NCBI GenBank assembly: GCA_021613335.1
Contig: JAJTWR010000159.1
Coordinates: forward strand, 1,462,501-1,526,500
Reading direction: 5' to 3'
DNA: 64,000 nucleotides
Source: Whitmania pigra
Taxonomy: Eukaryota; Annelida; Clitellata; Hirudinida; Haemopidae
Made by a program: the position numbers and the translations under genes. The first letter of the stretch is position 1; each line of letters opens with the position of its first letter. Of the stretch, positions 12,601 to 28,551 are shown piece by piece. Below the pieces are notes generated by a model, which was given only the letters and a program-made list of their open reading frames with translations, did no database searches and was not told the origin of the DNA.

Positions 12601-14650
12601 GAGATTGAGGTAGATTTTTATTATTTGCTATTCGGAGTCGGATGTACTGATGATTGTGCCTGTGCAATGAAATAGTTCTTGTGATGGCTCCAAAAAATGT
12701 GTTTTAACGTGCTACATAATGTAGGGGCTTCATTTCAGTTTTTTCCGGGTGGGGGCAAACCCTCATAAAATGTGAAGAGATTTTCTTTGCGTCTAGTAAA
12801 ATCAACGCCCCCTCCAAAAAAAAATTAAATTCCTGATTTGGTGAAGAGAAATGAAATTTATTAGGTCTAATTGTGAGAATGACAAGTTCTATTCTGATTC
12901 TTGAACAATTAAGTGAGGGTAATTTTGAAATATTCCGAAGTTACGACAAATTTGTTCATATTATTAGCTTAATGAAATTACATCAGATTTTAGTGGACTC
13001 TTTGTATGTGCTTAAATGAAAACCACTAATTGATAATGTTGTTCTGAACATGGTTTTAAGGGAGAAGAGGATGTTTGAAGCTGAACAGAGACGGAAGCAG
13101 GAAGAAGAACTCAAAGCTCAGGCACTTCTCCAACAGGTATTTCGATTGCAGAGCAATATTTGGCTCGAGACGTTTTGATCAATACTACTGTAAGATTGGT
13201 GGTTTTAGGCTGATTAACTCACAATTATTGATACTTACACCTGCACTATTTTTCACATTGAGAACAATTTGTTTACATTGGTCATGTATTAATTGCCTTT
13301 ATTTATACTAATCAATAATACGTTGTTATTATTTATTTATTAATTAATTAATTAGGAAAAAGAGAGAGAAAAGCAAGAAGAGGGCTTTAGGAGACAAAAG
13401 GAATTAGAAGTTCAAGAAAAGATGCAAAAAATGGCTGAAATTAGAAGGATTGAAGAAGCAAAAAGGATGGAAGCAGAAAGGGAGAAAAAGTTGGTGAATT
13501 TTCAATCTGGAATCCTTATTGAATGCTGAGACTCATTCTGAATCATTCATGTTAATGGTTTTAAAGAAAAATGATGTGATGACCACAGATTGTATTAAGT
13601 GATTAAATGAAATAATAATAATGATTACCTCTTGTAGGGTGCTCCAGGAAAAGTTGAGACAAGATCAGGAAAGGTTGAAGCTGGAGAAGTAAGTCTTTTT
13701 GTAGGTCTTTTCATGGTTTTCACACAACATTCACGTGCTCGATGTTTTACATTACAGAGAAGCTAAGGACAAGTTCAAGATGGACACGGTAATTAATTGA
13801 TAATTTCCCAGTTTTTCATTTTTAAAGGAGTCATCTGATGTTGCAGTTGAATTAAACATGATTTTTGAACATATCATGCATATTAATCATTCTTAAGAAA
13901 TAAATCACTTGTGTTTGAAGAAGTCTGACTTGGAACGGAAGAGGGAAGAACTGAATAGAAGACTGGCAGAAGAAAAAAAGAAGAGAGAAATAGAGAGGAA
14001 GCTGGAAGAGCACAACAAGAAAGTGTTGAACAATCACCTCAAAAAAGGACACAGGTTAGGATGCTCGTTGGTTTACCTCGTCGGCTTTGCTTAGTTATTT
14101 GACGTCCATATTTATCGTTTTTTTTTCTGTTATTCGTTATTAGTGCCAGCGACTTGAATAAACGATTTATGGCGATCTTAAGTCCCGACAACTACGACAT
14201 CTCCAACATAAAGTATGGAGATTGTACCGACGATGAAGACAATCCCAAGAAAAGGGTTCCAAAATGGGCTACAGGTAAATCTTGAATAATAATCTTGATA
14301 ATGATGACAATTAATCAGTGGATTGCAATTAATTTTGTTTTCATTTCGATCAGAACCATGGCTTTCGCAGTCCATTCTCAGACAGCACCTCGACCCTCCC
14401 GACCTTGATGCGATATTCGACCTTCAGTTCAGCATCGACCTCTGCGAAGCATTCTCGAGGCAAAAGCCTCGTTTCTTCAAAAGGACCAGTTCGGCTCACT
14501 GGGACACTGCTCCTGTGACTCATAATATTAAGTGGGTTTTGTTGGGTTATTTACGCTATTTAGATGTGCATGCTCTCAATCATGATTATGAGTCGTATTA
14601 TTAATATTAATGCATTAATTTTCAGCTTGCAGACAGTAGAAGAAAACTAG
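6664..14650 (+). CDS. INCENP: Inner centromere protein INCENP
   Basis: Scaffold of the chromosomal passenger complex, which holds Aurora B kinase at centromeres and midzone with survivin and borealin. Exons: 6664-6818, 7058-7243, 7371-10265, 10347-11110, 11190-11457, 11557-11800, 11862-11930, 12055-12153, 12222-12322, 12442-12609, 13061-13136, 13356-13489, 13638-13688, 13758-13788, 13921-14054, 14144-14274, 14354-14531, 14626-14650. They join in one frame of about 1,902 aa. Recognition: N-terminal IPKTPSQIRAKR (residues 58-69); a long charged E/K/R helix (about 1561-1790); and a C-terminal IN-box with PKWATGEPWLSQSIL and KRTSSAHWD, the TSS site that Aurora B phosphorylates. The start is the first ATG after an in-frame stop. 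It is about twice the vertebrate length because of exon 3 (2.9 kb, low complexity, S/T/P-rich). The intron at 12154 uses a GC-AG donor. INCENP faces the orphan gene at 15.6 kb tail to tail. Confidence 0.93.
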
Positions 14651-15568
14651 TGCCTAGTTTGAAAATATAATTATTTCTGGGGAGATCTTGCTTTAAACCA
14701 TGTTCAACCATTTTTAGCATCATTTGAGTTTTGTCACTGTTTTCCCAGAGATGGTTAACATTTATTGTGAATTTAAGCCCTGCAACCATTTGATGTTCAA
14801 TTAGTTTACTAAAAAGCTGATTTTGTAGCACTATGAACTTGCTTCTCACTGGAATGATGGGATATTTTTTCTTATGTTGGAAGAAATGTGCATTCGCAAA
14901 CTTGTTAATTTTGTGTTTAAGATATTGAAAGAACTGAAAAATATGTCTGTCTCAAAGGTTCTTTCTGTTTTGCTTGAAATGAGATACGAGCATGTGATTT
15001 TGGTAAAGGCAAGTTTTAGTCGTTACGTGCGTGTGAATCGCAATTAATTATTCAAATAAATAGATCAGGTGCTAGCTACTGAAGAATTAAGCTTTAGAAT
15101 GCAAGTAAATTGTGTTTGAATAATGCTTTACCTCCTTAATAACTGATCAAAATATAGAGGACTATTGTAATAACTTTATCGCTTTACGTGCTTAGTATCA
15201 CTGGGAACCAGGAATTGTGTCTCTTGCTGATATAACTTTTAGGGAGGGGGTGCAACAGAAATAAAGGTCGTTAGGCGCGTTCAAATCGAATAATCCAGCT
15301 AATTGATTGAAGCCGGCTGGGAGACGAGATGGTGACTAACTTATAGTTTGAAGAAGCAATTAGTCTACCAACTATTTAGCGTCCTAGTTATGGAGAAATC
15401 ATGAGATTATTAAGTGGTCTATCAATAATATTAACAAGACTCCCATTTATTTTGTAATGATTCTTTGGATCTGCTCTTTACAACGGAGTTTCTATTCTAA
15501 AACTTCTAAGAAAACTAGTAAAAAAATGCATGTGCGGAAAAAAGTCACAATACAATTTGATTTTCAAT
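14651..15568. other. Convergent intergenic region
   Basis: 3' flank shared by INCENP (+) and the minus-strand orphan gene. No supported gene; a 75-aa minus frame at 14622-14849 overlaps the last INCENP exon and has no known motif. Confidence 0.5.
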
Positions 15569-17710
15569 TCAAGCATCCACCGAATCTCGTAATAACAATG
15601 TCATGTCACCGCTTTGATTTTCTTCGCGCTTTTTGAGATGCAAACGCTTGGAATAACTGTGAACCAGTTTCTTCAAGTTGTTGTAGCTGATATATAAAGT
15701 CTCCCTATCCGCGCCGACAGTTTCATATAAAAATCCTTTGATTTGGAAAATGTCTTTTTGGATTTGTTCATCGGTGAAAGCGGTTGGCTGGGTTTCACAG
15801 GAAACTTTACTGGAGAGTCTATTTCCACTCTTTAGCGATATGACAGGGAGGTGTAAGTCTCCATCTTCTTTCAGAAGAACTTTATTTTTTTCGGATTCAT
15901 CGATTTCGAAAGAAATGCTTTTAATGGAACCAGTCTTCGGATTGACGATCAGGGCTTTTTCAGTATTTGGATATTTAGGCTCAGGGTCCTTGGTTTCCTT
16001 AGGCTCCTTAGATTCTTTAGACTCCTCAGGTTTCTCAGTTTTCTCATCTAATCGAGAGTCATCGACGAAGTTGCACTCCATAGACTTATTCTGGCTCGGT
16101 AAGTTGAAGCACCAAGTCCTAATATCTTCAAAGCGACTACCGGCATTAGTCGGAGTGTCAGGGCACGATTTGACGGGATTCTTTCTAACTTTTATTTTTG
16201 AACTAGCTCGATTTTGAAAATTGTCTAGATGCTGGTGCGAAGATACCCCAATAGTTTTGCGATAGCTCTTCACACCCAAAATATTCCTCCTAATGAAATT
16301 CCTGTTTTCACGAACTTTTTTAGGCTTCTTACTTCTTGAGGTTGCCCTGGAGGACTTTCTTGGACTTTCATCTTCAGTAGGTTGATTGGAAGACCCCTGC
16401 TTCGATACTTTGGCCTGCGTCTGAGAAGTCATTTTGTCTTGAAAAATGTTGGAATTATTTAGAGTCGGAAGTTTGTTGTTCTGAAGAGTTATGGCTTTTT
16501 GGGGCACCTGTTGCTGGTCATTCTCCATTTCATCCAAGGCGGTGAAAGATCCAGTATTTTGATTTTTAGCACGGCCTCCAGTTATGCCTTTTCCAAAAAA
16601 GTACCTTTTATCCCTGTATTGCTGCGTTGCAGTTCCGCCTGAAAATGTGAGCTTGTCATGAAATGGTCTTTGATGATGTGCATGATCAGTATTGTTGACT
16701 ACTTTTCGTGACTCCAAATTTTCTGAAATGCGCAAGCTTTTGATCCAAGCCTGGAGCAGATTGTTTTCCTTTTCCTTTGTAATAGGTCCAGACTTTACCG
16801 ACGATTTGTCGGAAGTGTTTGAACTATTGGTTTTGAAGTGAACGTTGCGATCGTCAAGATTCATTTTGAAAGATTCTTTATTGCCTTTAAAAGTTTGCCT
16901 GTGCATGGTTTCCACAAAAATTGAATCTCCTCTTTGATCGACACCACATTCGAGCAGACCTGAGGTATCACAGGTTTTATCAATTTTCCTTCCGCTTGAC
17001 CAGAAGGACCTCTTATCCACGAAATCACCTTTTATTTCTTTTATGATTTTTGCGTCTTCTTCACCATCGCTCTCTTCGGTTAGGTAAAACATGTCGACGT
17101 CACTATTTTCATGACCTTTGTTGTTGCTATTGTTGGTTACTTTAAAGTTTTTAGGATTGACACTGAACCTTGGACAATCTTCAGTTGTCTTTTTTACCAT
17201 ATCAGCAGAACATGGAAGGGGATGATCAAAGAAAGCCATGTTGTAACATATCGGGATGGTTAAGATATCCCTTTGGCGACCAGGAACTTTGTCGAATATA
17301 GTATCAGCTTGCACTGGCTTTGTTTTGTGTCCGTTATCGGCGTCACAAAAATTTTTAGAATGATCACCAACCTTGAGTTTGACTACCTTGTGGTGTGTTC
17401 CAGTAATAGAATTACAGGATGAATCTTTACCATTACCAGATTGACAAGGTTTATCGAATCTGATAGGAATGATGACATTGTTTTTATGAATGGGGCATGA
17501 GGATTCATGAAATTTAGAATGGATGGGACATCCGTTATCAGTTATAAGTTGGATGGGAATGTATTTCTCCTTCTTATTTTTGCCATGGATAGGACAATGT
17601 TTGTTATGATGTTTGCCATTAATAGGTTTATTAATCGGTGGACAGCACGATGTTGGCTCAAAGCAACATCCAGATCCAGCATCCAGTTTGAATCCTCCGC
17701 AGCACGCCAT
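15569..17710 (-). CDS. Orphan Cys/His-rich N-terminus protein, 713 aa
   Basis: One uninterrupted minus-strand frame of 713 codons, far longer than chance in this AT-rich sequence, so almost certainly coding and intronless. The N-terminus has Cys doublets at residues 3-4, 15-16 and 22-23, then three CPIH motifs at 39, 61 and 72 with similar I-P-I segments after two of them, suggesting a duplicated metal-binding or palmitoylated module. The remainder is polar and basic (clusters such as SRSKKPKKVRENR), with an acidic EESKESKEPKETKDPEP stretch near the C-terminus. I recognise no family. No signal peptide or membrane span is seen. A TATA-like box lies about 125 bp upstream. It could be a lineage-specific structural or adaptor protein. 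Confidence 0.8.
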   Translation of the reverse strand: MACCGGFKLDAGSGCCFEPTSCCPPINKPINGKHHNKHCPIHGKNKKEKYIPIQLITDNGCPIHSKFHESSCPIHKNNVIIPIRFDKPCQSGNGKDSSCNSITGTHHKVVKLKVGDHSKNFCDADNGHKTKPVQADTIFDKVPGRQRDILTIPICYNMAFFDHPLPCSADMVKKTTEDCPRFSVNPKNFKVTNNSNNKGHENSDVDMFYLTEESDGEEDAKIIKEIKGDFVDKRSFWSSGRKIDKTCDTSGLLECGVDQRGDSIFVETMHRQTFKGNKESFKMNLDDRNVHFKTNSSNTSDKSSVKSGPITKEKENNLLQAWIKSLRISENLESRKVVNNTDHAHHQRPFHDKLTFSGGTATQQYRDKRYFFGKGITGGRAKNQNTGSFTALDEMENDQQQVPQKAITLQNNKLPTLNNSNIFQDKMTSQTQAKVSKQGSSNQPTEDESPRKSSRATSRSKKPKKVRENRNFIRRNILGVKSYRKTIGVSSHQHLDNFQNRASSKIKVRKNPVKSCPDTPTNAGSRFEDIRTWCFNLPSQNKSMECNFVDDSRLDEKTEKPEESKESKEPKETKDPEPKYPNTEKALIVNPKTGSIKSISFEIDESEKNKVLLKEDGDLHLPVISLKSGNRLSSKVSCETQPTAFTDEQIQKDIFQIKGFLYETVGADRETLYISYNNLKKLVHSYSKRLHLKKREENQSGDMTLLLRDSVDA

Positions 17711-17832
17711 TACGAACTCCTGCTTGGACCATCGAGCATCTTCAGATCAAATTGAGACCATTGATCGGTGATGTTCGATGAGACCTTTAGATGTTTTTCT
17801 GTTGAAATGTATTTCAACTTTATAAGTCTTTG

Positions 17833-17843
17833 CTTTTTATAGC
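17833..17843 (-). promoter_or_regulatory. TATA-like box for the 713-aa orphan
   Basis: On the minus strand the sequence reads GGCTATAAAAAGC, a good TATA match about 125 bp upstream of the start codon at 17710. Transcription would begin about 30 bp downstream. Inferred from sequence and position only. Confidence 0.45.
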
Positions 17844-17866
17844 CAAGTATTTCACAGTTAAAATCA

Positions 17867-17999
17867 AGGACGTCACTTCGACTTATATTCAGGGGCCTTT
17901 CCTATTTAATGCTTCCCTGACTCTAGACTTAAAAAAAGGTCGTCTCCTTAAGTCGTGCGAGGGTTTCCCACTCTTGGAAAAGGCTGAAATGACGTCCCC
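17867..17999. mobile_element. Second copy of the GGGACGTCATTT MITE
   Basis: The left end reads AGGACGTCACTT and the right end GGCTGAAATGACGTCCCC, matching the ends of the 3011-3154 element. It lies just upstream of the TATA-like box of the minus-strand orphan, so its CRE-like TGACGT ends could act there. Confidence 0.5.
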
Positions 18000-19079
18000 G
18001 AATTTCAGACCCATGTACTACAGACCAACAATTTATAGATAATTACATTAAGGTCTTTTCATCAAGCAAATCACCAAGAAAGTAAAAAGCTAAACCTGGT
18101 TCAAAATTTCTGAACAAATCTTCTTTAACAAATTGTAAGAGCGGGCTTTAATAATGTTACAAGTTTATAATTAGCTGATTTTTAGTGCTGTTATCTGTAG
18201 TTTCATAATACATTTATTATTTTTGAAAATATGTTTCGGCACGTTCAAATTTTACTCTTTTTTTTATTTTCAACTGTTATTGTAAGCCCCGCTTGCGTCA
18301 CTAATAATTTTTTTGCAACCACAACTTTGGTAGAATCAGTACATAATTAACGTTTCTATGTTTTTATTTATAAAATTACTTCTTAAAATAAATATATATT
18401 TAATATATATTAAAAATTTTGAAATTGGCGAGGGGCCTATTGACATGTATTTCGATTTCGATATGCCTATATATATATATATATACCAAAGTTTTGATAT
18501 AATTATAGATGAAATGAATTTTAAAACCATTGAAATTATTATAAAACACTTTTGAACTTTATCAATAGCAGAGCATTAATGCTAGCGTATAAATAAGCTA
18601 GTATACATACCAGAAGGATGTTTACGTCTAGGTACGATTGGTTTAATTAGTTTTTGGTTTGTTATGGTCATATTTTGATAAAGTAATCATCATAAAGTGA
18701 TGAATAAAATATTCTATTTATTTCTAGGCTAGGCTACGTGAGATAATAAAGTTAAGCATCTTTCCAGTTACCTCTCTCATGTATTAAATATACTAGACTT
18801 TCTTTTTTTAGGTGAGGTTGCGAGAATATTCTAGATTTGTAATTTCCACAACAAACTCAAATAAGTTATTTTGTAGTAGTGGTTCCCACGCTTAATCAGT
18901 TTGAAAAACTAACTGCTGTTATTATACCATGATATTGAAATATTTATTTTCTTATCATAACAATTTATTTACTTTTTAAGTCAATGCTTAGCATTTTTAA
19001 GAAAGGAAAGCATGTAAATAATGTTTGACACTTTATTTAAATTTCAGTTACTTTTTATTAGAATTAAGTTTAATCGACC
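18000..19079. other. Upstream flank of FAK
   Basis: AT-rich with a short (TA)n run near 18470. I looked specifically for FERM-domain exons upstream of the FAK kinase and found none. No supported gene. Confidence 0.5.
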
Positions 19080-24619
<5,540 letters not shown>

Positions 24620-24633
24620 TGGAGGCTGCTTGT

Positions 24634-24697
24634 GATGATGACGACGACGACGATGATGATGATGATGATGATGATGATGGTGGTGATGATGATGATA
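24634..24697 (+). repeat. (GAT/GAC)n microsatellite in FAK 3' UTR
   Basis: Imperfect GAY repeat starting about 15 bp after the FAK stop codon. Confidence 0.8.
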
Positions 24698-25942
24698 AGA
24701 TCAGTATGATTGAGTCATTTCATCGGCTTTTCAGTCGTTTTCATCCATTACAAATTATTTAATCAAATCATTTTCAATCTTTTAGCAAAATGTAGTTGTA
24801 CTTACAAGTTATAATATTTTGTTTTATATTGTGTGTTGTTGCATGGAGCTCTTTGGCTGTTTTCTTTCGTTGTTATTGTGCCTTGTTTTCATTGATAAAT
24901 TTCCTATATTCAACACTTGAACAAGCGTGACTTAAAGATATGCTTTTGCTTCTGGTTTTAGAGGTGCTATTCTACCTCAGAAATTTAACCTTTTAGTTTA
25001 AGACTGATGTGTAATTTACATAATTGCGATTACATTACACCAATGTTATGGATATTTCTAGAGCCATGTATTGAACTACGTATTGATATTACAATGTGCC
25101 TATTTTGTTACTTTTAAGTTTCCATCTGCTTTTAACGAGGTGTCCTTTCGTCATTTACATTCCAGTGGTACAGAAACACTTTTTGTCTTGAACATAACTT
25201 GTGAAGCACTTCTGTTATAATTTATTTAAAACCACCAGTAAGCAATGATATTTACAGCATTTTAAAGTTATTGGGATGTCTCCTGAGACTTTGGATTAAT
25301 TTTTGACGATTTGATGAACATTTCATGCAGCCATGATGTTTGCAGATCTGGATGTGAAATGCTTTAATTTAAAATTTCTTTGTGCTTTCTTGCGCCAAGC
25401 AGATCATTCATAGCAAGTGCTGCGTCAGGAGGAGTTTGTTTCAACAATAATTATTGTTATTTATTTCGATTCAAGGAAATTAACTCAATTAATTAATTAC
25501 GTATTTCAAGGATGTCAGTTTAGGAACGGATAAATAAAGTGAGTCAAATGTTTGGCAACAACAGCTGTTTTCAGTGCTAGCATTTAAAACGAAATTGAAA
25601 TTATTTGGGGATGGGTTCAAATTCCTTTTCTTTGGAAGATGTTGAAGAACCTAAAGCCGAGCCGTAAGTTTGAAATAAATAAATCGGTCAGTTTGTGAAT
25701 TGCTTTGGCATGTTCCTCGTCATGTGTCATTTTTGTCAGTTAAGGTGAAGGACGTGGTCCAGAAACGCAATGTAGCATACAGCGAGTCTGAGTATCTCGA
25801 TTTTAGCCAGCTTCTTGTTTGGAGGTAAAGTTGGTAACAAGGAGCGAAGTCTCGCAAATGCGCCATTGAACACTTCAACCCTAACTCGTTCTCTGGTTGC
25901 ATGCACTGCTCTGTACTTGTCACTGGATCTCCTCTTGTTTTT
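24698..25942. other. FAK 3' flank
   Basis: No supported gene. A short ATG frame at 25612-25665 (MGSNSFSLEDVEEPKAEP) ends at a good donor (CCG/GTAAGT) and could be a lone first exon, but I found no partner exon. A minus frame at 25720-25923 has no known motif. Confidence 0.35.
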
Positions 25943-27092
25943 CTAGCTTCTGCTCGAACGACCGACGCTTCTCTGCGAAGCAGATTCGAGCTGGAAATTC
26001 CTCTTATGTGCCATCTGCGTGCCCTGGGGAGTTTCGAGGTGTTGGCAGAAAGCTTGGAAGTAGCGTGAATTGGAAGTTCCGAAACTGCGGCGTCTGAGCG
26101 ACTTCAACTGGATGCGATGTTGTTTCAAGAGATGCATTTGAAAAGTCTCCAATAGCTGCAGTTTGGCGATGGTTTCCCTCTGATTCATCAAAGATTGCTG
26201 GTTGTTTCGATCATCCTCAGGAACATACAGATAACCTCTTCGGAGAGGAAAGGAAGCTGATAGAGTTTCAACACGTGGTCTATGGGGAGCGTCGGGTATA
26301 GCTTTGAATTGCAGGTTTGCATCTTGAAGTAGACGAAGTTTTCGATGTTCTGGTTCAATGATGTTTAACTGACTGCATGGTATGATGTAGAAAGAGGTCT
26401 TCCTATGCTCTTTTTTTTCTTGAGCCTCCTTCATATCTAAATTTTCGTTCCCTGGGATAAATTAATAATTACCAGGAACTTTTCGCATGCTTAACTTGAA
26501 GAGAATGTTCAAATATTATTTTATGTGTGATTTTTTAAAATATTCTATTTGTTTTGAAAATCCATTAAATCCACTGGCTAGTATGAATAATAGAAATAAA
26601 AATAAGCCCACAGTTTAAGTATTAACTGATTGACTGGTATTTAAGTTTAAATTTCACCAAAAAAAAAAAAAAAGATGGCGGAAGAGATTCGAATCCCGAA
26701 TCCGGGTTTACCGCCCTTATTATCTTGTAGTTATGCAACAGAATTTAATAGACAAATATAAACCAAAACCAGTGGTTAAGACCTCCGCTTCTCAGACTGG
26801 CAGAACTGACTCGAATCCCGCTGGTCAATCATTTGTTATGCGATGTCTTTAATGTGCACACACACTACTCACACACTCACATACCTAAATTTTCACCCAA
26901 ACTGGGGTTCTTTGTCAAACGTGAATACCAAGGCGATCTTCCATGCAGCGTGGCGATTGCTCTCAATCCTGTCCTGTCGTTCTTAGGTGATTCATCGCTG
27001 TTGCCGCTTGATTTTTCAATTTTCTCTAGAAATCTGCTTTCCTCGCCGCAAATCTGTCCACTTAATGAAGCCAGTTGCATGAGGTGGTCCAT
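25943..27092 (-). CDS. Orphan two-exon protein, about 238 aa
   Basis: Exon 1 (27092-26885) starts MDHLMQLASLSGQICGEESR and ends at TTAG/GTATGT. Exon 2 (26451-25943) begins after TTATCCCAG and keeps the frame (NLGNENLDMKEAQEKKEHRK). The total is 717 nt including the stop. The C-terminal half is rich in Gln, Arg and Ser (LKSLRRRSFGTSNSRYFQAF) and probably helical. No signal peptide, membrane span or known domain is seen. Matching phase and good splice signals support it, but I cannot name a family. A tRNA-like SINE fragment lies in the intron. Confidence 0.55.
26765..26826 (+). repeat. tRNA-like (SINE) fragment
   Basis: GTGGTTAAGACC followed about 35 bp later by GACTCGAATCCCGC resembles degenerate pol III A and B boxes of a Ser/Leu-type tRNA. 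No acceptor stem can be formed, so it is a SINE or tRNA relic and not a tRNA gene. Confidence 0.4.
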
Positions 27093-28551
27093 ATTTTAGA
27101 GCCTGTTGCATTTAAGCGAACTGTGGCCTCTGATATTCAGGATTATAACTTCTTTCGAAATTTTACCTGCAATTATAATTTGATAATTACAACCTTGCAC
27201 TACATCAGACTTCGTCTTTACTAGTGTCAATATTGAATTGGAACTGTAAAGCAAAACATTGTAACGTTTTAAAGTTTAGCAATAGTCTCAATTTTACGCA
27301 TTTAAAATTTAAAAGTGCCGTTCATAAGGTCGAGTCGATGAGTTTTTATACAAAGGAGGAACCCACTGGACCGCAGAGCTTCCAGCCCACGTTTATTGTC
27401 TCCATCGTGAATCGTGAGGTTTAGAATGGCTGTCCTCCGGGATTCACTGTATTCGTTTGGATAGATTTAAAAAAACAAACATAGTAGCAATGACCTTGTT
27501 ACCAAATGTTGCACGATTGAGAAACTTTATTTAAGTACAGATTAAACTGACTGATTTAACTAGAATCTTTTTTATCTCTGTGATAAATGTTCGTATGTAT
27601 TTCACTTTAATCAATAAGGTTTGTAAAATATCTGACACTTGACGCTGAGAGTCAAAAAAGTCTAAAACTCTCAAATTATCTCCTAAACTTTTACGTTTTT
27701 TACGAAAACCAAAAACAATGTAGCCAAAGAAAACTTTTAAACATTTGTCTAAGACATTTTCGGGTAATGGAGCGGCAATTAATCACGATTATTGAGGATT
27801 AATTTGCTGCCCAGTGACCACTTTTATCCCTAGACAATACTTTTGTTTCTCCGATGAGATTTACTGTTGTGAGCCTCCCGGTGACGTGTGTTTCCTTGCG
27901 TGGATGGCCCTTGTTTCTCCAAATATCATTCCTTCTTTTCTCTTGGCTCGTTCTGTCGTTTTTTCTTAATCCTTTGTCGGAAATCCCGAGGGATAAGATG
28001 GATGATCGCCATGTAGGATTTCCTGCAATTCATTTTTGCTTTGAATGTTTTAGCAAAATATAATTTAAAATATATATAATTATAAAATTGGCTTGTCATC
28101 AAGTTAAAAGCAGAATGAATAGTTTCTTGTTAGGATACTGTTTATGATACTGTTAATTAAATATATAAAATAAGATTTGGGTACGCAGACTCAAGAAAAC
28201 GATTTACACCAAACTTTTTCTTGTCGACAGAATCCGGCAAACATAAGCAGAATAATCAGAATGTATGATTTTAAGACAAATCAATATTAATTTTGTTTAA
28301 AAATCGCACCAACACCAACTTGTTTGGTAACTGGTGTGTCGACTATTTTCATAATATTGTTTCAAAATTTGCACAACTTTGAACTATTAAAAAATAATTA
28401 CAAACATATTTGGGAGAGACTGCCTGCAACAATTCAGTTTTCTGTACTTAACATCTTGGGGCCATTTTGCCCATAAAACAGGGACTTGCTTTGTTGTGGT
28501 TGTTACGCGAATCGTTGTTCTCGTAATTATACAAGATCGGAAGTTTTTACG
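27093..28551. other. Vav upstream flank
   Basis: No supported gene. Short frames at 27224-27424 and 27854-28063 lack motifs and splice context. The Vav promoter is expected here; I see no obvious core element. Confidence 0.4.

Noticed and set aside
25612..25665. First exon MGSNSFSLEDVEEPKAEP with donor
   Set aside because: Good donor but no downstream exon on the plus strand could be joined.
26765..26826. Possible tRNA gene
   Set aside because: Degenerate A and B boxes only; no acceptor or anticodon stem can be drawn.
28486..28551. N-terminal extension of Vav upstream of the ATG at 28552
   Set aside because: The longer open frame has no ATG, and [13 protein letters not shown] aligns with the usual Vav start.
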